From assembly GCA_036571765.1 (NCBI GenBank), contig BROE01000016.1, positions 8,932,892 through 8,996,891 of the forward strand: DNA of 64,000 nt. The letters run 5' to 3'. The first letter of the stretch is position 1. Each line of letters opens with the position of its first letter. This DNA is from Plecoglossus altivelis. Lineage: Eukaryota > Chordata > Actinopteri > Osmeriformes > Plecoglossidae. Made by a program: the position numbers and the translations under genes. The notes below the pieces were generated by a model, which was given only the letters and a program-made list of their open reading frames with translations, searched no databases and had not been told where the DNA came from. This document shows positions 11,001-21,888 of the stretch, piece after piece.

Positions 11001-12489
11001 GAGCGTGAATGGAGGCCGAGGGTGAGACTGAAGGCTACCACTTGGGTTGGATGATGAAGTGACACTGGGGCAAGTGAGCGGGGACAGAGAGAGACAGGCT
11101 GAGGCCGTGGTGTGGGGAGGGCGTGGATGAGGCCATCCACGTTCGCTGAGGTCTCGGGAACACTGAAGGGACACCAGCTCTGCCTGTATGTTCGATTTTC
11201 GCTTTTTAATTGGATGTGAGGATTGGCTCGCTTGTTGGATGTAGTTTTGTGTTTTCACAGCATAAATGTATAGGTTCCCTCCAAAGACATGGACACACAT
11301 ATGAGCGTCCAGTGTGATTCAACACAATCCACACACATGCAACATGCAAAATCACTAGGAGGTAAAATGTCAATACATGACCTGTATGTGGAAAAAAATA
11401 TCTTGCCATTTATTGATTAAATAGAAAATGTAAAGAATATTCCGATTATAAAGCACTCTTTATTGGTGTGCAATGTAACACGACGTGACATGCAACTCAG
11501 TGAGCACCCCACCCTGGAACAGTTACAGTAGACGTTTTGTTCATTAAAGACCATTTGGATAAACTTCTTGCCATAGCTGGCAAATTATATTTCTAGGAAT
11601 CCTTCCCTGCTTTCTCCCCTTCTGTCCCCATCCTCCCTCCCTCCTTCCTCCCTCCCTCTTTTCTCTCTCTCCCCTCTCTCGCCTCTTTCTGTTTCTCCCC
11701 CTCTCCTCGTTCTCTTTAGTATCTTAAGTAAGTCTAATTCTCAACCACTCTCTCTCACTGCTGTAAGTACACATTTCTTCTATCCAAGACCACTTTTTTC
11801 TCCAATCTATATGTTCTCTTCTCTCATTCTCAATTACAGTTAGCTCCATGGTATCTTTCCCCCTCTCGATCTCTCTCTCCCTTTCTCTTCTTTGTTCTAT
11901 CATTTTTAGCCCCCCTCCCATTGACTACTTCTGTCTATCTCTTTTGGTGAAATCAGTAGAGTTGCAGGTCACCCGTATGATTTATAGCTCACTCTGAGCA
12001 GGCTCTTATCAGGTGCAGGCAAGCCTCTCTCTCTGCTCTCGGTTGTGTCTGAATGACAATGGAGAACCAGTCGCATTATGCTCCACAGCCTCGCCCCTTG
12101 CTTTCTGGACACTGCAGATTACATCTGGCTTCTTGATTTATGGACGCCATTTTGGATCTGGAGAGAGACCAGAGGGAGGGGTTAGAGGCTCTGACCGTGG
12201 CCAGACTCTGATTTTTATGTGAACTTGGTGGAGGTGGAGGAGGGCAAAAAAAATGTGTGCAAGTGTTTTACACACAGATAGCGAAGGGGCAGTTGTAGGG
12301 AAATAGAGGGCGAATGGTCTAAAAGGAGAGGGTTATCAGTAATAAAATGATATCTTTCTCCCTGTGACTTCCCGCGTGACAATGTCAACTGTTTGATGAG
12401 GAAATTTAAAAAAAGAAAAGAGGGAAACTGGGTCGAAGAGGTTTGGGTATGGGCTCAGGAGTGGGAGCCAGCCAGCTACATTATTCAAA
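11001..12489. repeat. Spacer with a 300-bp pyrimidine-rich block
   Basis: From about 11608 to 11910 the plus strand is dominated by CTCC, CTCT and TCTC words without a fixed unit, giving a strong strand asymmetry. The rest is ordinary spacer with CpG-poor DNA. No gene seen. Confidence 0.7.
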
Positions 12490-12499
12490 CCTGTTTCTT

Positions 12500-12715
12500 T
12501 TTTCTCCCTCCCTCTCTTCTCCGTAATTGAATCATTGCCATCTGTATCTCTGGAGATAAGATATGTTATTTGGGAGAATTATTTAAATTTAAGAAATGTG
12601 TTAGCTAATGTAATTAAAGGGAAATTATCACAGCTGCAGTTCTTTGTAGGGAAAAAAGTAATTATGTAATCTAACACATTAAATGAGGAAAATGAGCATC
12701 ACATCTTACACTCAA
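12500..12715. promoter_or_regulatory. CNE-like island 10 with E-box/GATA composite
   Basis: An E-box CATCTG (12539-12544) is followed after 10 bp by GATAAG (12555-12560). This is the composite spacing used by GATA/TAL1/LDB1-type complexes. CCGTAATTGAATC lies upstream, and GTAATTAAAGG, CAGCTG and GTAATTATGTAATC lie downstream. One of the most convincing regulatory islands in the window. Confidence 0.5.
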
Positions 12716-13000
12716 ACACAGCGCACAGTTTCTGACCGTTTAGTTGTGAAGACACTTTCCTCCTAAGCATCTTGACAGCACTACTAATGTCATTTTGCTG
12801 CCGTCTTTCGAGACACGATTGTCAGACTTAATAATTGTGAAAAGTTCATCTTATTCCCAGCCTTTCTTCAGAATTTGGAGAGGAACCTGTTTCTGAGACT
12901 GATTCATTCTTTTCTGTCTTATGGAACAACAATTGAAAGGCGTTTTGTAACTGCTTAATGTTCAATCATTGATTTTATTTAGTCAGTGCTTCACTTCAAT
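12716..13000. promoter_or_regulatory. CNE-like island 11
   Basis: Continues from island 10 without simple repeats. It contains CTACTAATGTCATTTTGC, CGAGACACGATTGTCAG and CTTAATAATTGTG. It may be a second module of the same enhancer. Confidence 0.3.
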
Positions 13001-13910
13001 TCAATCCCAGCCTGATAGATTTTAAATCTCTATTACTTCCTGTCTACACCTCTCTGTATTCTTAAATGATACAAAAAAGTGAAGAAAAAAAAACTTTAAC
13101 CTTTCTCATACTCACATCCCTCCGTCCCCTGAGGTTGGTTCTATTCTGCTACAGCAGTGAATAAAATGTAAATATACATGTAAATTCTCTTACAGCCCTT
13201 TCCCCAGTTCCCTGCTTTCCATAACCTGGTCTTACAAAATGGCCGCCGTGGTCTCCAGTGGTCAGTCCACTCCTTGATAAATGTCTCCCTGAATACATTT
13301 CTACAGTGATGAAAACCAAAGTGTTTTGGAGGAGGTTTGGAGAGGAGGGCGTTGCTATCTGGAACCAGAGGGAGGTTTTTGAGGGCCGTACTTGTGTGTG
13401 TGTGTTCCAATAACAACAGAGTGTGGCTATAAGTACATTTTCATACAGACAGGTTGTTATGGTTCCTAATGTTGCCAAGAACTGGGAAGGGAGGTGGAGT
13501 TCAAATGTGCTTATACGTATATTACAAGACAAAGTAAGCTATGTATTTTCAAGATCGAAAGAGTAGAGGGGCCAGGTACAATGTGATATGGATTCAAAAA
13601 TTCAAGATGGATAGACGCTCAATGCTGAATGTTTTTCTATTGTGTCTTCTGTGTCCATTCATGTGTCTGTTCTGCACATTATGTGTAGGTGTGTTGGTCT
13701 GTGTCCCAAAGGTGGACAAACAGAGAGAGAGAGACAAAAAGAAAGAGAGAAAGCTGTGCATGCATTGTGTGAGGGCGTGTACATGCATCACTTTCCATGT
13801 TGGTTCACGTGAGTGCCCACGTGTCCGTGGAGGCATCAAGGGTGGCTAGCCATCCGCATCAGGCTGTGTGATGCATGTCAGAGGGGCTGGCCTATTTCAC
13901 ACAACACAAA
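13001..13910. other. Spacer, no gene seen
   Basis: Ordinary sequence with small TG and GA runs (13395-13406, 13722-13752). Overlapping frames on both strands near 13141-13532 (91 and 127 codons, minus) shadow each other and lack recognisable domains. Confidence 0.55.
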
Positions 13911-13972
13911 CACGCAGACGCGCGCACACGCACACAGTCACTCACACAGTCAGGCGCACACAAACACACATT
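13911..13972. repeat. Imperfect CA/CG-rich microsatellite
   Basis: Alternating CACA and CGCG words with interruptions. Alternating purine-pyrimidine sequence of this type can adopt Z-DNA. Confidence 0.85.
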
Positions 13973-16095
13973 GTCACCAGCCAAGACTTGGACCGGATCC
14001 TGGACACTGTCATGGGTCCACACGTCAAATGAGCCAAACAACAACAATAGCAACAGGAGTCAGAGCATATGGGTGTGTGTACCAGCTGAGAGGGGCCATG
14101 GAGGTCCCCCGAGGGGGGGAGGGTTATAAACTAGAGACGGGTGACCCGCTCTGAAGGGAGAGTTAGAGAGGTACTGAGAGAAGCGAAGCGAGGGAGGGGA
14201 GAAAAGAGAGGACACACTGGGGGCAGATTAGGAAAGACGAGACCAGGGATTAACCATGAGGAATGAAATAGTTCCTGTTGGGCTAATGTTATCGGCCTTG
14301 CCTGCCGCAGTAGAACACACACAGTTGAAAACGCACACGCACGCAAACACAGCGAAACTCACACAATGAGGGGAATAATGTTGGTAAACGTACCCAAGGA
14401 CCCATAGCAACATACACACTCATTTATGTGTGCTCTAGATAAATGCTCTCTGCGCACTCGTAATACTATCATTATCAAACTTGTGCTCTTCTGATACCGA
14501 TTACAGGGTTCATGTAAATGATGAAGAATACTTCGACCAAAGAAAAGGATTGGCACGCATGCATGAGAAAACTTGAAAACAAAAATGTCAAGCTCGCATT
14601 TAAAAAAAAACATTTCAGGAAAAAAAAGAAAGTTTAACAAAGACAGAGGGAGAAAATCCTCAACCATAATTGTAGGTTGTTTGAGTCCCATGTCAGAGTG
14701 AATCTTTCAGCATGAGGCTGGTGTGGTAAAGATTAGGGTAAGAATACTAGGAGGCCCAGCCTGTTCTGGTCCCTGTCAGTGTGTTAGGGTTTGGCAGTAG
14801 AAGGCCTGAGAGAGACCTCACTATCACGTGTCCTGGAAACAGAGAGATCTCACTGGAGAGGGACAGCAGCACACCTACAGCACAGGATATTGGAGGTTGT
14901 CTTTTTCAATGGTCCATCTTGTAAACGTTTGAGTTTAAACCTGTCCTTTTTCTATCTACTCTTTCTCCATTTGGCTATTTTCTCTGTTTTCTGCTCTCTT
15001 TCAATCCACTCTCGCTCTATCTCTCTCACGCTCTTTCTCTCCAGCTCTGACGGTGTGTCACTGGGATGGAGAATCTACGAGTGACATTTCTCAGCCTTTG
15101 TTTTTCTTGTTACCAAACCCCACGTTTACCACAACAAAATCTTAATTGTCTCAATTTCATTTTACAACTTTTTCAAAGTTCACCCTTGAGTGACAAGCAC
15201 TAATGAAATAGAACCCATGTGTTATCATGCTGTTAAAAAGCACACCTTCTGTTACGGTCCCAAAATAATATTCCAGGACATTCTACAGTTTGATCAGTTG
15301 TGACTGTAAATCTTCACCAACAATGAATTGCTCTTAGACTCTACGCCACTCCCTCCTCTCTTCTGCTCTTCTGTTCCACCAACTCATGCCTGGCCATGAC
15401 CACCAACATCAGTGCAGTGAATATTATTGTTTATGTCTGTGGCTTGCCCGCTCTTACCCATAGCTCTGTCCATGCTGTAGCTCTCGCCACGGTCTCTCCC
15501 TCACTGATCCTCTCTCTCCTTCTCTCTCTTCTCATCCTCTCCTCTAGTTTTCATGCTTGACTCTTTAGTCCTTCCTCTTCCGCCAAGTCTTAGTGGGCAC
15601 TGGAAACACAGCTTGCAACTAAAGGGAACAGAATCAGCCTTTTTGTTGTGCTCTTATTTGGATAAACCTCTTGCTGTAACATCAACTTGCCCCCATAAGC
15701 CATGAGTCTAAGCTTGACTGAAAACATAACATGATATGGAAATCTGATGCCGACTTGGACATACATATCTATGCATTTCTGCAATGGTGAAGCTATTTAT
15801 TAAAGTGTTTCCAGGAGAAACGTCTGTCTAAAGTATCACATTGAGCAGTCTTAACAGTTGTGAAAGGTGCAATGTTCCCAACTCCCCCGATCTTGGCCTC
15901 CTTCTCCTCTCTCCTTTTCCTCACCCTTTGTCTCTCCCCTCATCGTCTCCTGCCACCACCACCCCTCCCCTACTCCCTCTCTGCGTAGAAGAGGTGGCGG
16001 CGGTGTTCTCGGCCTCCACCCCCACCCACCCTCCATCCCTACCACCCTCTCTCCCCCCTCCATCCCCCAAGCCTCTCTGTGGGCTATTCTGGCTA
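13973..16095. other. Spacer with C-rich pyrimidine blocks
   Basis: No gene seen. Pyrimidine-rich blocks occupy about 14940-15045, 15490-15550, 15895-15985 and 16015-16078 on the plus strand. Several frames of 79-113 codons come from these blocks and translate to P, S, L and H stretches. Confidence 0.6.
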
Positions 16096-16099
16096 GCCC

Positions 16100-16262
16100 A
16101 CGGTGATGGATGACCATTAAGGCAGCTTATTGGAAAGGCTCTGATTTATGGCCGGGCCCTGCCTCGGCCTAATGGCTTCATTTCTTTCTGCCGGCGCATG
16201 ATGTCACAGCCAAGGTCACTCCGGCAACGGTCCCCTTTGTTGTGGTTTTTGCTGGCTGATGA
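16100..16262. promoter_or_regulatory. CNE-like island 12
   Basis: Unique DNA between two low-complexity blocks. It holds GGATGACCATTAAGGC, CTGATTTATGGCCGGGC, GGCCTAATGGCTTCATTT, GATGTCACAGCCAAGGTCA and TTTGTTGTGG. The sharp boundary with the GA-rich block on its right supports selection for a non-repetitive core. Confidence 0.4.
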
Positions 16263-16264
16263 CC

Positions 16265-16475
16265 TGGGAGAGAGGGATGGAGAGAAGGAGGAAGAGGAGA
16301 GGCGGGGTGGAGAGAGTGAGAAAGAGAGAAAGAGAGAGAGGTAGGGGTGGAGACGGTGAGAGAAGGAGATAGAAGGTGATGGAAAAACAAAGGACGGGCG
16401 AGAGGAAAGAGGAGGGATGGAAGGATGGTAGGAAGGGAGGGATGGCAGTGTGTTTGTTTGTCAAGAGGGAGAGGC
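16265..16475. repeat. GA/GGA-rich purine block
   Basis: The plus strand is almost all purine for some 200 bp, with GAGAGA, GGAAGGA and GGGATGG words. Minus-strand frames through it are serine/leucine/proline-rich artefacts. Confidence 0.85.
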
Positions 16476-16679
16476 GGTATGTTGGTTGAAATGATGTGCC
16501 CGCTACTTCCATGACCATTTACTGAATTAATTTTTAAAATGACAAATTCCCTGTCTTACATTCTTTCGCTCTTTTTTCACCAGCCTGCCCTCTCTCATGG
16601 TCAGTAGATTGCAAACGGAGCTCACTCTACCTCCCTCTCTCTCCTGCTTTCTTTCCCTTCTTTATCCCTGACGAAGGAG

Positions 16680-17010
16680 AAACAGTGCTTTATAGCCTTA
16701 CCTCAGACAGCCATTACTCACTTCTACTCTAGATGAGCTGGATCAAATATATGGGCCTGGCCATTAAATAGACGATCAATAAAAATGGCATTAAGGGAGC
16801 AAAAATTGCTGATATTAGTGAAGCTCAAAACAAAATATTTAATATTCGCTTAGATAGTTAGTGAGATGGGACCAGAATGAGGTGTACTGCACAGATTGGC
16901 TCATGACTTGCATCTGGCACAGTCTGTTCAGTCAATTATTCATCCTTGAGATTCATTCGAGGCCTTGTGTGATATTCCGTTAGCAGCCTATGGGTTTGTC
17001 ATCTCTATCT
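16680..17010. promoter_or_regulatory. CNE-like island 13
   Basis: About 330 bp of unique DNA. Words include GGCCATTAAATAGACG, GATCAATAAAAATGGC, GCATTAAGGG, TATTTAATATTCGC, GTCAATTATTCATCC and GATTCATTCG. Several TAAT/ATAAA cores in a repeat-free block suggest a sizeable enhancer. Confidence 0.45.
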
Positions 17011-17489
17011 TTCATAGTTTGTGGGAATGTGGTGAGAAAATGTACATGGATTACAGAACAGGCATTTGGCAGGTAAGGGTGTGTGATTTATAAGAGAAGT
17101 GTGTTACAGTCGTCGCGTTACAGAATCATCCGCATAGGAGAGATGAGGACATGTTTTTGACACAGATTTAGTAAAATAAGGCATTTGTACTTTCTTTTAG
17201 TTTATTTTGTGTGATATTTTCTGTTTTACAAATATACATATTTTTTACAATCTTGTTATTTAATTATGTGTTGTTTCTCAGATAATATTACCCCCAAGTA
17301 TGTGAAAATGCTACACTCAAGGTTTATTTTAATTTTGCTTTGAAATAAAATACACTAAGAACTTTACAATAAGGAAATTACACGTTGGTCACACGTCACC
17401 CCACGGTATATCTGCTACGCTGGTACCAGGTGAGAATATCTAGTTAAAAGAATCCTCATTTCAATAGCAAACAACAAAGGAATGTGCTT
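17011..17489. other. AT-rich spacer, no gene seen
   Basis: AT-rich sequence with TTTTA and AATA patches near 17190-17350. Nothing else could be supported. Confidence 0.55.
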
Positions 17490-17685
17490 CGCTTCCCATG
17501 GCCACTGTGACGTTAACAGCATATCACCTACACAGGCAGATTGCACCCGTATGAACCTTCATTAGCTAATCATTTTCTTCTGATTGTCAGACCTTTAAAT
17601 AGTAACCGTCATTACATCTTATTATTGTGACATACCACTGCCCTTAATTATGGCTCCTTCCTCTCCCTCACCGCAAGATTCTATT
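17490..17685. promoter_or_regulatory. CNE-like island 14
   Basis: Contains CATGGCCACTGTGACG, GACGTTAACAGC, TTCATTAGCTAATCATTT, CTGATTGTCAGACC, CTTTAAATAGTAACCG and CCCTTAATTATGGC. TTAGCTAA is a palindromic homeodomain-type word, and TGATTGTCAG is PBX/MEIS-like (TGACA on the other strand). Strong by texture. Confidence 0.45.
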
Positions 17686-17989
17686 CTGATATCGAATGCA
17701 TCTTGTTAGGACCAACTTCTTTGGCATTGTATTTATTAAAACTAGACAGTGAAGTAATTTGCATTTAATTTGCGGTGCATCTGAGTATGAGAGTATTGGC
17801 CGAGCTTCATGATGAGCTAAGAGATACAGGCAGCTTAGAGGGGCTGAATGGAGAATGGGATTGGCTGCGTTTCTCATTTAGAAGCTGTAACTAGTTGTTT
17901 GATGGTGTCTCTGTGAGTATGTAGGGGAGTTGTTGTGTGAGAGGGGAGAAATAAAGAACAGAGAAAGAGAGTGAGCGAAAGCATTTGTT

Positions 17990-18141
17990 TGTGTGTGTGG
18001 TGCGCGTGTGTGCGTGGTGTGCGTGTGTGTGCATGTGTGTGTGGTGCGCGCGTGTGCGTGGTGTGCGTGTGTGTGCATGTGTGTGTGGTGCGCGCGTGTG
18101 CGTGGTGCGTGCGTGTGCGTGGTGTGCATGCGTGCGTGTGT
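17990..18141. repeat. 44-bp TG-rich minisatellite
   Basis: Two full 44-bp units (17990-18033 and 18034-18077) differ by only about one base and are followed by a rearranged third copy to about 18141. Each unit is alternating TG/CG (TGTGTGGTGCGCG, GTGCGTGGTGTGCG). The region is strongly Z-DNA-prone. The reading frames on both strands, of V/C/A or H/T repeats, are artefacts. Confidence 0.92.
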
Positions 18142-19254
18142 GAAAGCTTAACTGTTCTCATTAGTGTTTTTGTTAGGTCTATCTGAGTGTTTCGGCTCGT
18201 GGGTTTTAATCACTGTGTAAATACAGGAGCTCCACCAAGCCAATGATTTATGCGAGGCAGGCAATCTCGCTGGGCTGCCGTGTGGTGGGAAACAGGGGTC
18301 CTCGGCCTCTGCTTTCACACTCAGGTGTGTGCGACCTCCATAACCACACCCTGGCTCGCCATGGCGAATGAGACTTAAGTCACGTAAATGTTCTCCCACC
18401 CACAATACCCATATGCTTCCAGATGCAGACACATTCCCATGCACCCTTACAACACACAAACTCACTCAGGCCTCCCTCTCCACACACAGACACACAGCCA
18501 ACATTCAACCCACCCAAAAAATGTGGGCACCAGACTGCCGGGGTTCTTCCAAATACAGAGCGGAATGACAGTTGTCTTCTCTGTCTCCTGCCCTCTCATT
18601 GGCCTGTTTTTTGGGGGCCTTGTTTGTTTATTTGGCCCCAGTGATTGATGGCCCTGTCCCTCTCTGCTTGTGTATTTGGCCACCTTTTTGTGTGAACTAG
18701 AGGCTGTTTTGTCTGAGGTGGGGCTGAGAGCAAGCAAAGGGAGCATGGCCTGAACCCTTAGAAGCTGTCCAGGATCACCCTTAAAACCATGCACCATGCC
18801 TCTGGGTGGTGGGAGTCCTGGTGGGAGGAATGATACAACATTATACTACTGTAAAAATGAATGGGTGACTAAGTTTATTCAGTGATGGTGGTGTGGCCTT
18901 TTTGAGACTAGTAAGTCCCTTGTTTCTTAAGACTCAGTTGAAATAGAAGTTTCGTCAAATTCGAACCAAATAGAAAATGTGTAACATCATGAGCTGTACA
19001 ATGTGGTACGAGTTCCCCTTTATCCGTCAACCATCTTGAAAGCAAACTTTTCTCAACGTGTCACTCATTCATGCGAAATCTGATGAAGTATAAAGTATTC
19101 ACACTAGTGTTTTGCGTCCTTGAGAGCATCGTTTCCCTTGAAGCACAAAGGCAGGCTGAGTATTAAGCTTGCCCTCTCCAGTGGCCTACCCCCCAGGAGG
19201 AGAGAACAGTCTAGTACTGCTCCCTACTCTAGCTAGCTGTTGCCCCCAACCCAC
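18142..19254. other. Spacer, no gene seen
   Basis: Mixed sequence with a CA-rich patch at about 18440-18500. Frames of 60-111 codons overlap on both strands at 18148-18797 and lack recognisable domains. Confidence 0.55.
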
Positions 19255-19400
19255 TCTTAAATCACGTTTGCTGCCCACCAAGCAATTCCTCTGCAGGCAG
19301 CCCGGCGCATGTGATTTATGAGAAATCCCTCTCTCAATTTGTCACTGACGCGTGGAATGTATAATTCAAAACATTTCTTATTTTCCTGTGCGCAAGTCCT
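19255..19400. promoter_or_regulatory. CNE-like island 15
   Basis: Short unique stretch: AAATCACGTTTGCTGCCC, GGCAGCCCGGCGCATGTG, GTGATTTATGAG, CACTGACGCGTGG and GTATAATTC. Weak enhancer candidate. Confidence 0.3.
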
Positions 19401-20150
19401 TTTTCCAACAACCCCCCACCTCCTTTTTTAATCTGTTTTGTGTTTGCGAGAAATGGAGCTAAATGCTAATGTGGCTAACGTGTCTTCCGTAGGTTCACGA
19501 GGACCATGCGTTTACAGTAGCTGCTATTTTTCTTTGTGTGGCTGGATCTCGTGCTTTCATTTTCCTGGATTTATGAAGCAAACTCTGCATGCTTTTTGGA
19601 ATGTCCATTGTGCACCCATCGTCCGTGAAACTGTATGTTTGCATCTCCAGTCAGTGTGTGTATGTATGTGTGTGTGTGTGTGTTTTATGTTCCTGTGCCC
19701 TGCGTCTGCTGATAGCACCGAGCCCTCATCCTGGAGCCGAGGTAAAGATTGATGCTGCTCATCTACTGGAATGGGGCCGTAAAAGACAGACCTGACCCAC
19801 TGTTCCTTTCCTCTCCTCCTCCTCCTCACCCCCACTCCTCTATTCTCCCCCCTTCTTTCCCCTGGCATGCCTCCTTCCATCCCTCCACCAGCACTTTAGT
19901 GCACCAAGCCTCCCCACCTCCCTCTTTCTTTCTGTCTTTCTTTCTTCTCATTTCTGCTCCTTCCTACTTGTTTGTATGACATCTAGTGTTGCATCTATCT
20001 CTCTCCCCTTCTGTGTCTCATCTACCTCTTACTCAGACGTACATCACATGAACCTGCAGTAAAACCATGGCTCCTTGCACACGCACACACACACCACACA
20101 CGACTGCTACATGAATGATAGACACACAATTGCCACTTGTCTACACACGA
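19401..20150. other. Spacer with short GT run and pyrimidine blocks
   Basis: A (TG)n run at about 19658-19683 and C/T-rich DNA over 19800-19960. The frames of 68-107 codons here include the repeat translations. No gene seen. Confidence 0.6.
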
Positions 20151-20165
20151 GTGACCCTTCATTAG

Positions 20166-20262
20166 TGCCCCCCCCGCCCCCCCCCCGTTCCACATTACAC
20201 ACACACACACACACACTACAGACACATCCTTACACACACCAACACACACCATCACACCCTTC
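20166..20262. repeat. Poly-C followed by (CA)n
   Basis: Two C runs separated by G (about 20168-20187), then (CA)n at about 20197-20216 and a looser CA-rich tail. Low complexity only. Confidence 0.9.
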
Positions 20263-20639
20263 TATCAACCATCAACATTTACCTGCAGTGTGTTAAGTGC
20301 TCCCTCTAAGCCAGTAAGCCTCTTCTGTGTTTATCATGCCCGGTGTTAATCACTAAGAAACTGTAAAACAGCTTCAGCAATTCACTTACCTTCTCCACAC
20401 CTCTGCGGCCTCAGACAATGCAGATGACTAACAAGATTTGATCAATAATACTTGCGTTGCAATTTAAGCCTAAACCAGGAATTTGCTGCATTTCTGTACA
20501 ATCATACACAAGGGCACACAGATATACACAAACTGACTTGAAGGATTACAGTAACATGTTGGTGCGTATGATGGATAGGATTAATGTAAAAAAAAAACAA
20601 CAATATTCACTGGTCCGCTGTGCCCAGTCTGCTTATTTC

Positions 20640-21060
20640 CCAGGGTGTTCAGCAGGTCATTTACCAGTGGGCCTGCAGTTGCTGACTCGTTTTGCATCTT
20701 TTAATATTGCATGGAGCTCATTTAGAAGGAGGAGAATGGGCTATCTAACCCCGTACACACACACACAGTTTCTCTTGGGTGTATTTTAGAATGTCACCGA
20801 ATAACTTCAAATTTATGCCTTTTCGCCCGTGTCCACATGCGCGTGTGTCTGCTTGTGTGTGTCTTTTCGTTGTGTATTCCCCCACCGCTCCAAAATATGA
20901 TGCAAACATCCTTGCCAGCCTACTCATCAATCACACTGCCACTTTAATTTATGTGCCACTTCTTGTTGCAAAGTCATTTATTTCTGAGGAGGAATATCAC
21001 CAGTGCACACTCTGGAGAGAAGAGACCTGCTTTGCGGCTTACTGTACATATTGCCTTTAA
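20640..21060. promoter_or_regulatory. CNE-like island 16, interrupted by a short CA run
   Basis: Left part: GACTCGTTTTGCATC, TTTTAATATTGCATGG and GAGCTCATTTAG. Right part, after a short CA run at 20755-20767: CCGAATAACTTC, AATATGATGCAAACATCC, CATCAATCACACTGCC, CTTTAATTTATGTGCC and AAGTCATTTATTTC. Possibly two enhancer modules. Confidence 0.4.
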
Positions 21061-21202
21061 CCCTTCATGGGACTGAAGGGCCAATTTCTAAAATAGGTGG
21101 TGTGAAGGTGTGTTAGGAGAAATACCTTCTAATGGAGGATAACCTGTAATTTTCGAGGTTAAACTCCATACCTTTTTAGAGCTACTAACCATGTAATGTA
21201 TT

Positions 21203-21545
21203 TGTCATGTTCCTGGCCTTGGCCAGGCTGGGTTCCAGTCTGTTAGTTCCAGGTCCAGTCATCCATTCCATTCTAACGCTCTCTACCAGTAACTCATCTC
21301 ACCTGCAGCTCCTTCCCTCGTCATCATCACAGATCTAAAACCCTGGATTTCTATCCGCCACTCGCCAGTTTGTTGAATCACCGACCTCATATCGCTGCTA
21401 CCCAGCCTCAGTCCTCCTACCGATCCGCCATCCACCAGCTGCTCTTCACTTCACCCATTAACCTCCTCCAAATAAAAGGCACAGCAACCACCCTTTCTGA
21501 CTTGCGTGTGTGTTGTGCAATTGGGTTCCCAGTGTATCCGTGTCA
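21203..21545 (+). mobile_element. Possible solo LTR (degraded, Gypsy-like style)
   Basis: The 343-bp segment begins TGTCATGTTC and ends CCGTGTCA, giving the TG...CA ends of an LTR with a short imperfect inverted terminus (TGTCA/TGTCA-type). It has a polyadenylation signal AATAAA at 21471-21476, followed about 50 bp later by GTGCAATTGGGTTCC, a layout common in fish LTR retrotransposons. Body words such as CACCTGCAGCTCC also fit. No target-site duplication is visible (GTATT versus GTGTC) and no internal coding region is present. It could instead be an unrelated repeat. Confidence 0.35.
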
Positions 21546-21626
21546 GTGTCCCTTTAACAGTAACTTTTGTTCAACGTGACATACAGTACAGTCAGGGATT
21601 TGATCCTGCAACCTCTTGATCTATTA

Positions 21627-21641
21627 CCCCCCCCCCCCCCC
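21627..21641. repeat. C15 homopolymer
   Basis: Uninterrupted C run. It creates a proline tract in the overlapping 138-codon plus-strand frame (21567-21983), which is not a recognised protein. Confidence 0.95.
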
Positions 21642-21833
21642 ACGCTATGGAAACCAAACCGTTTTAACTTTGGCATGGCCGTAATTGCTGCAGCCAAGTC
21701 ACATATAAACACATTGCCAAACCTTCTCAGTCCAGATTTCAAAGCCAGAACACCATCATTTGGTGCTATCAATGTTCACACCACTATGTCCTTGTCTGGT
21801 CTATGTATGTTTGCACATAGAGTTAGATTGGCT

Positions 21834-21888
21834 AGGTCAAAGGTGAGGCGCTGCAGGGTCACAGAGGGGTCACAGAAGGAAGAGGTCA
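21834..21888 (+). promoter_or_regulatory. Nuclear-receptor half-site cluster (DR1 + DR5)
   Basis: Five half-sites on one strand in 55 bp: AGGTCA (21834-21839), 1-bp spacer, AGGTGA (21841-21846); GGGTCA (21856-21861), 5-bp spacer, GGGTCA (21867-21872); and AGGTCA (21883-21888). DR1 is the arrangement used by HNF4, COUP-TF and RXR/PPAR dimers, and DR5 is the classic RAR/RXR retinoic-acid response element. The sequence shows the motifs; occupancy is inference. Confidence 0.5.
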
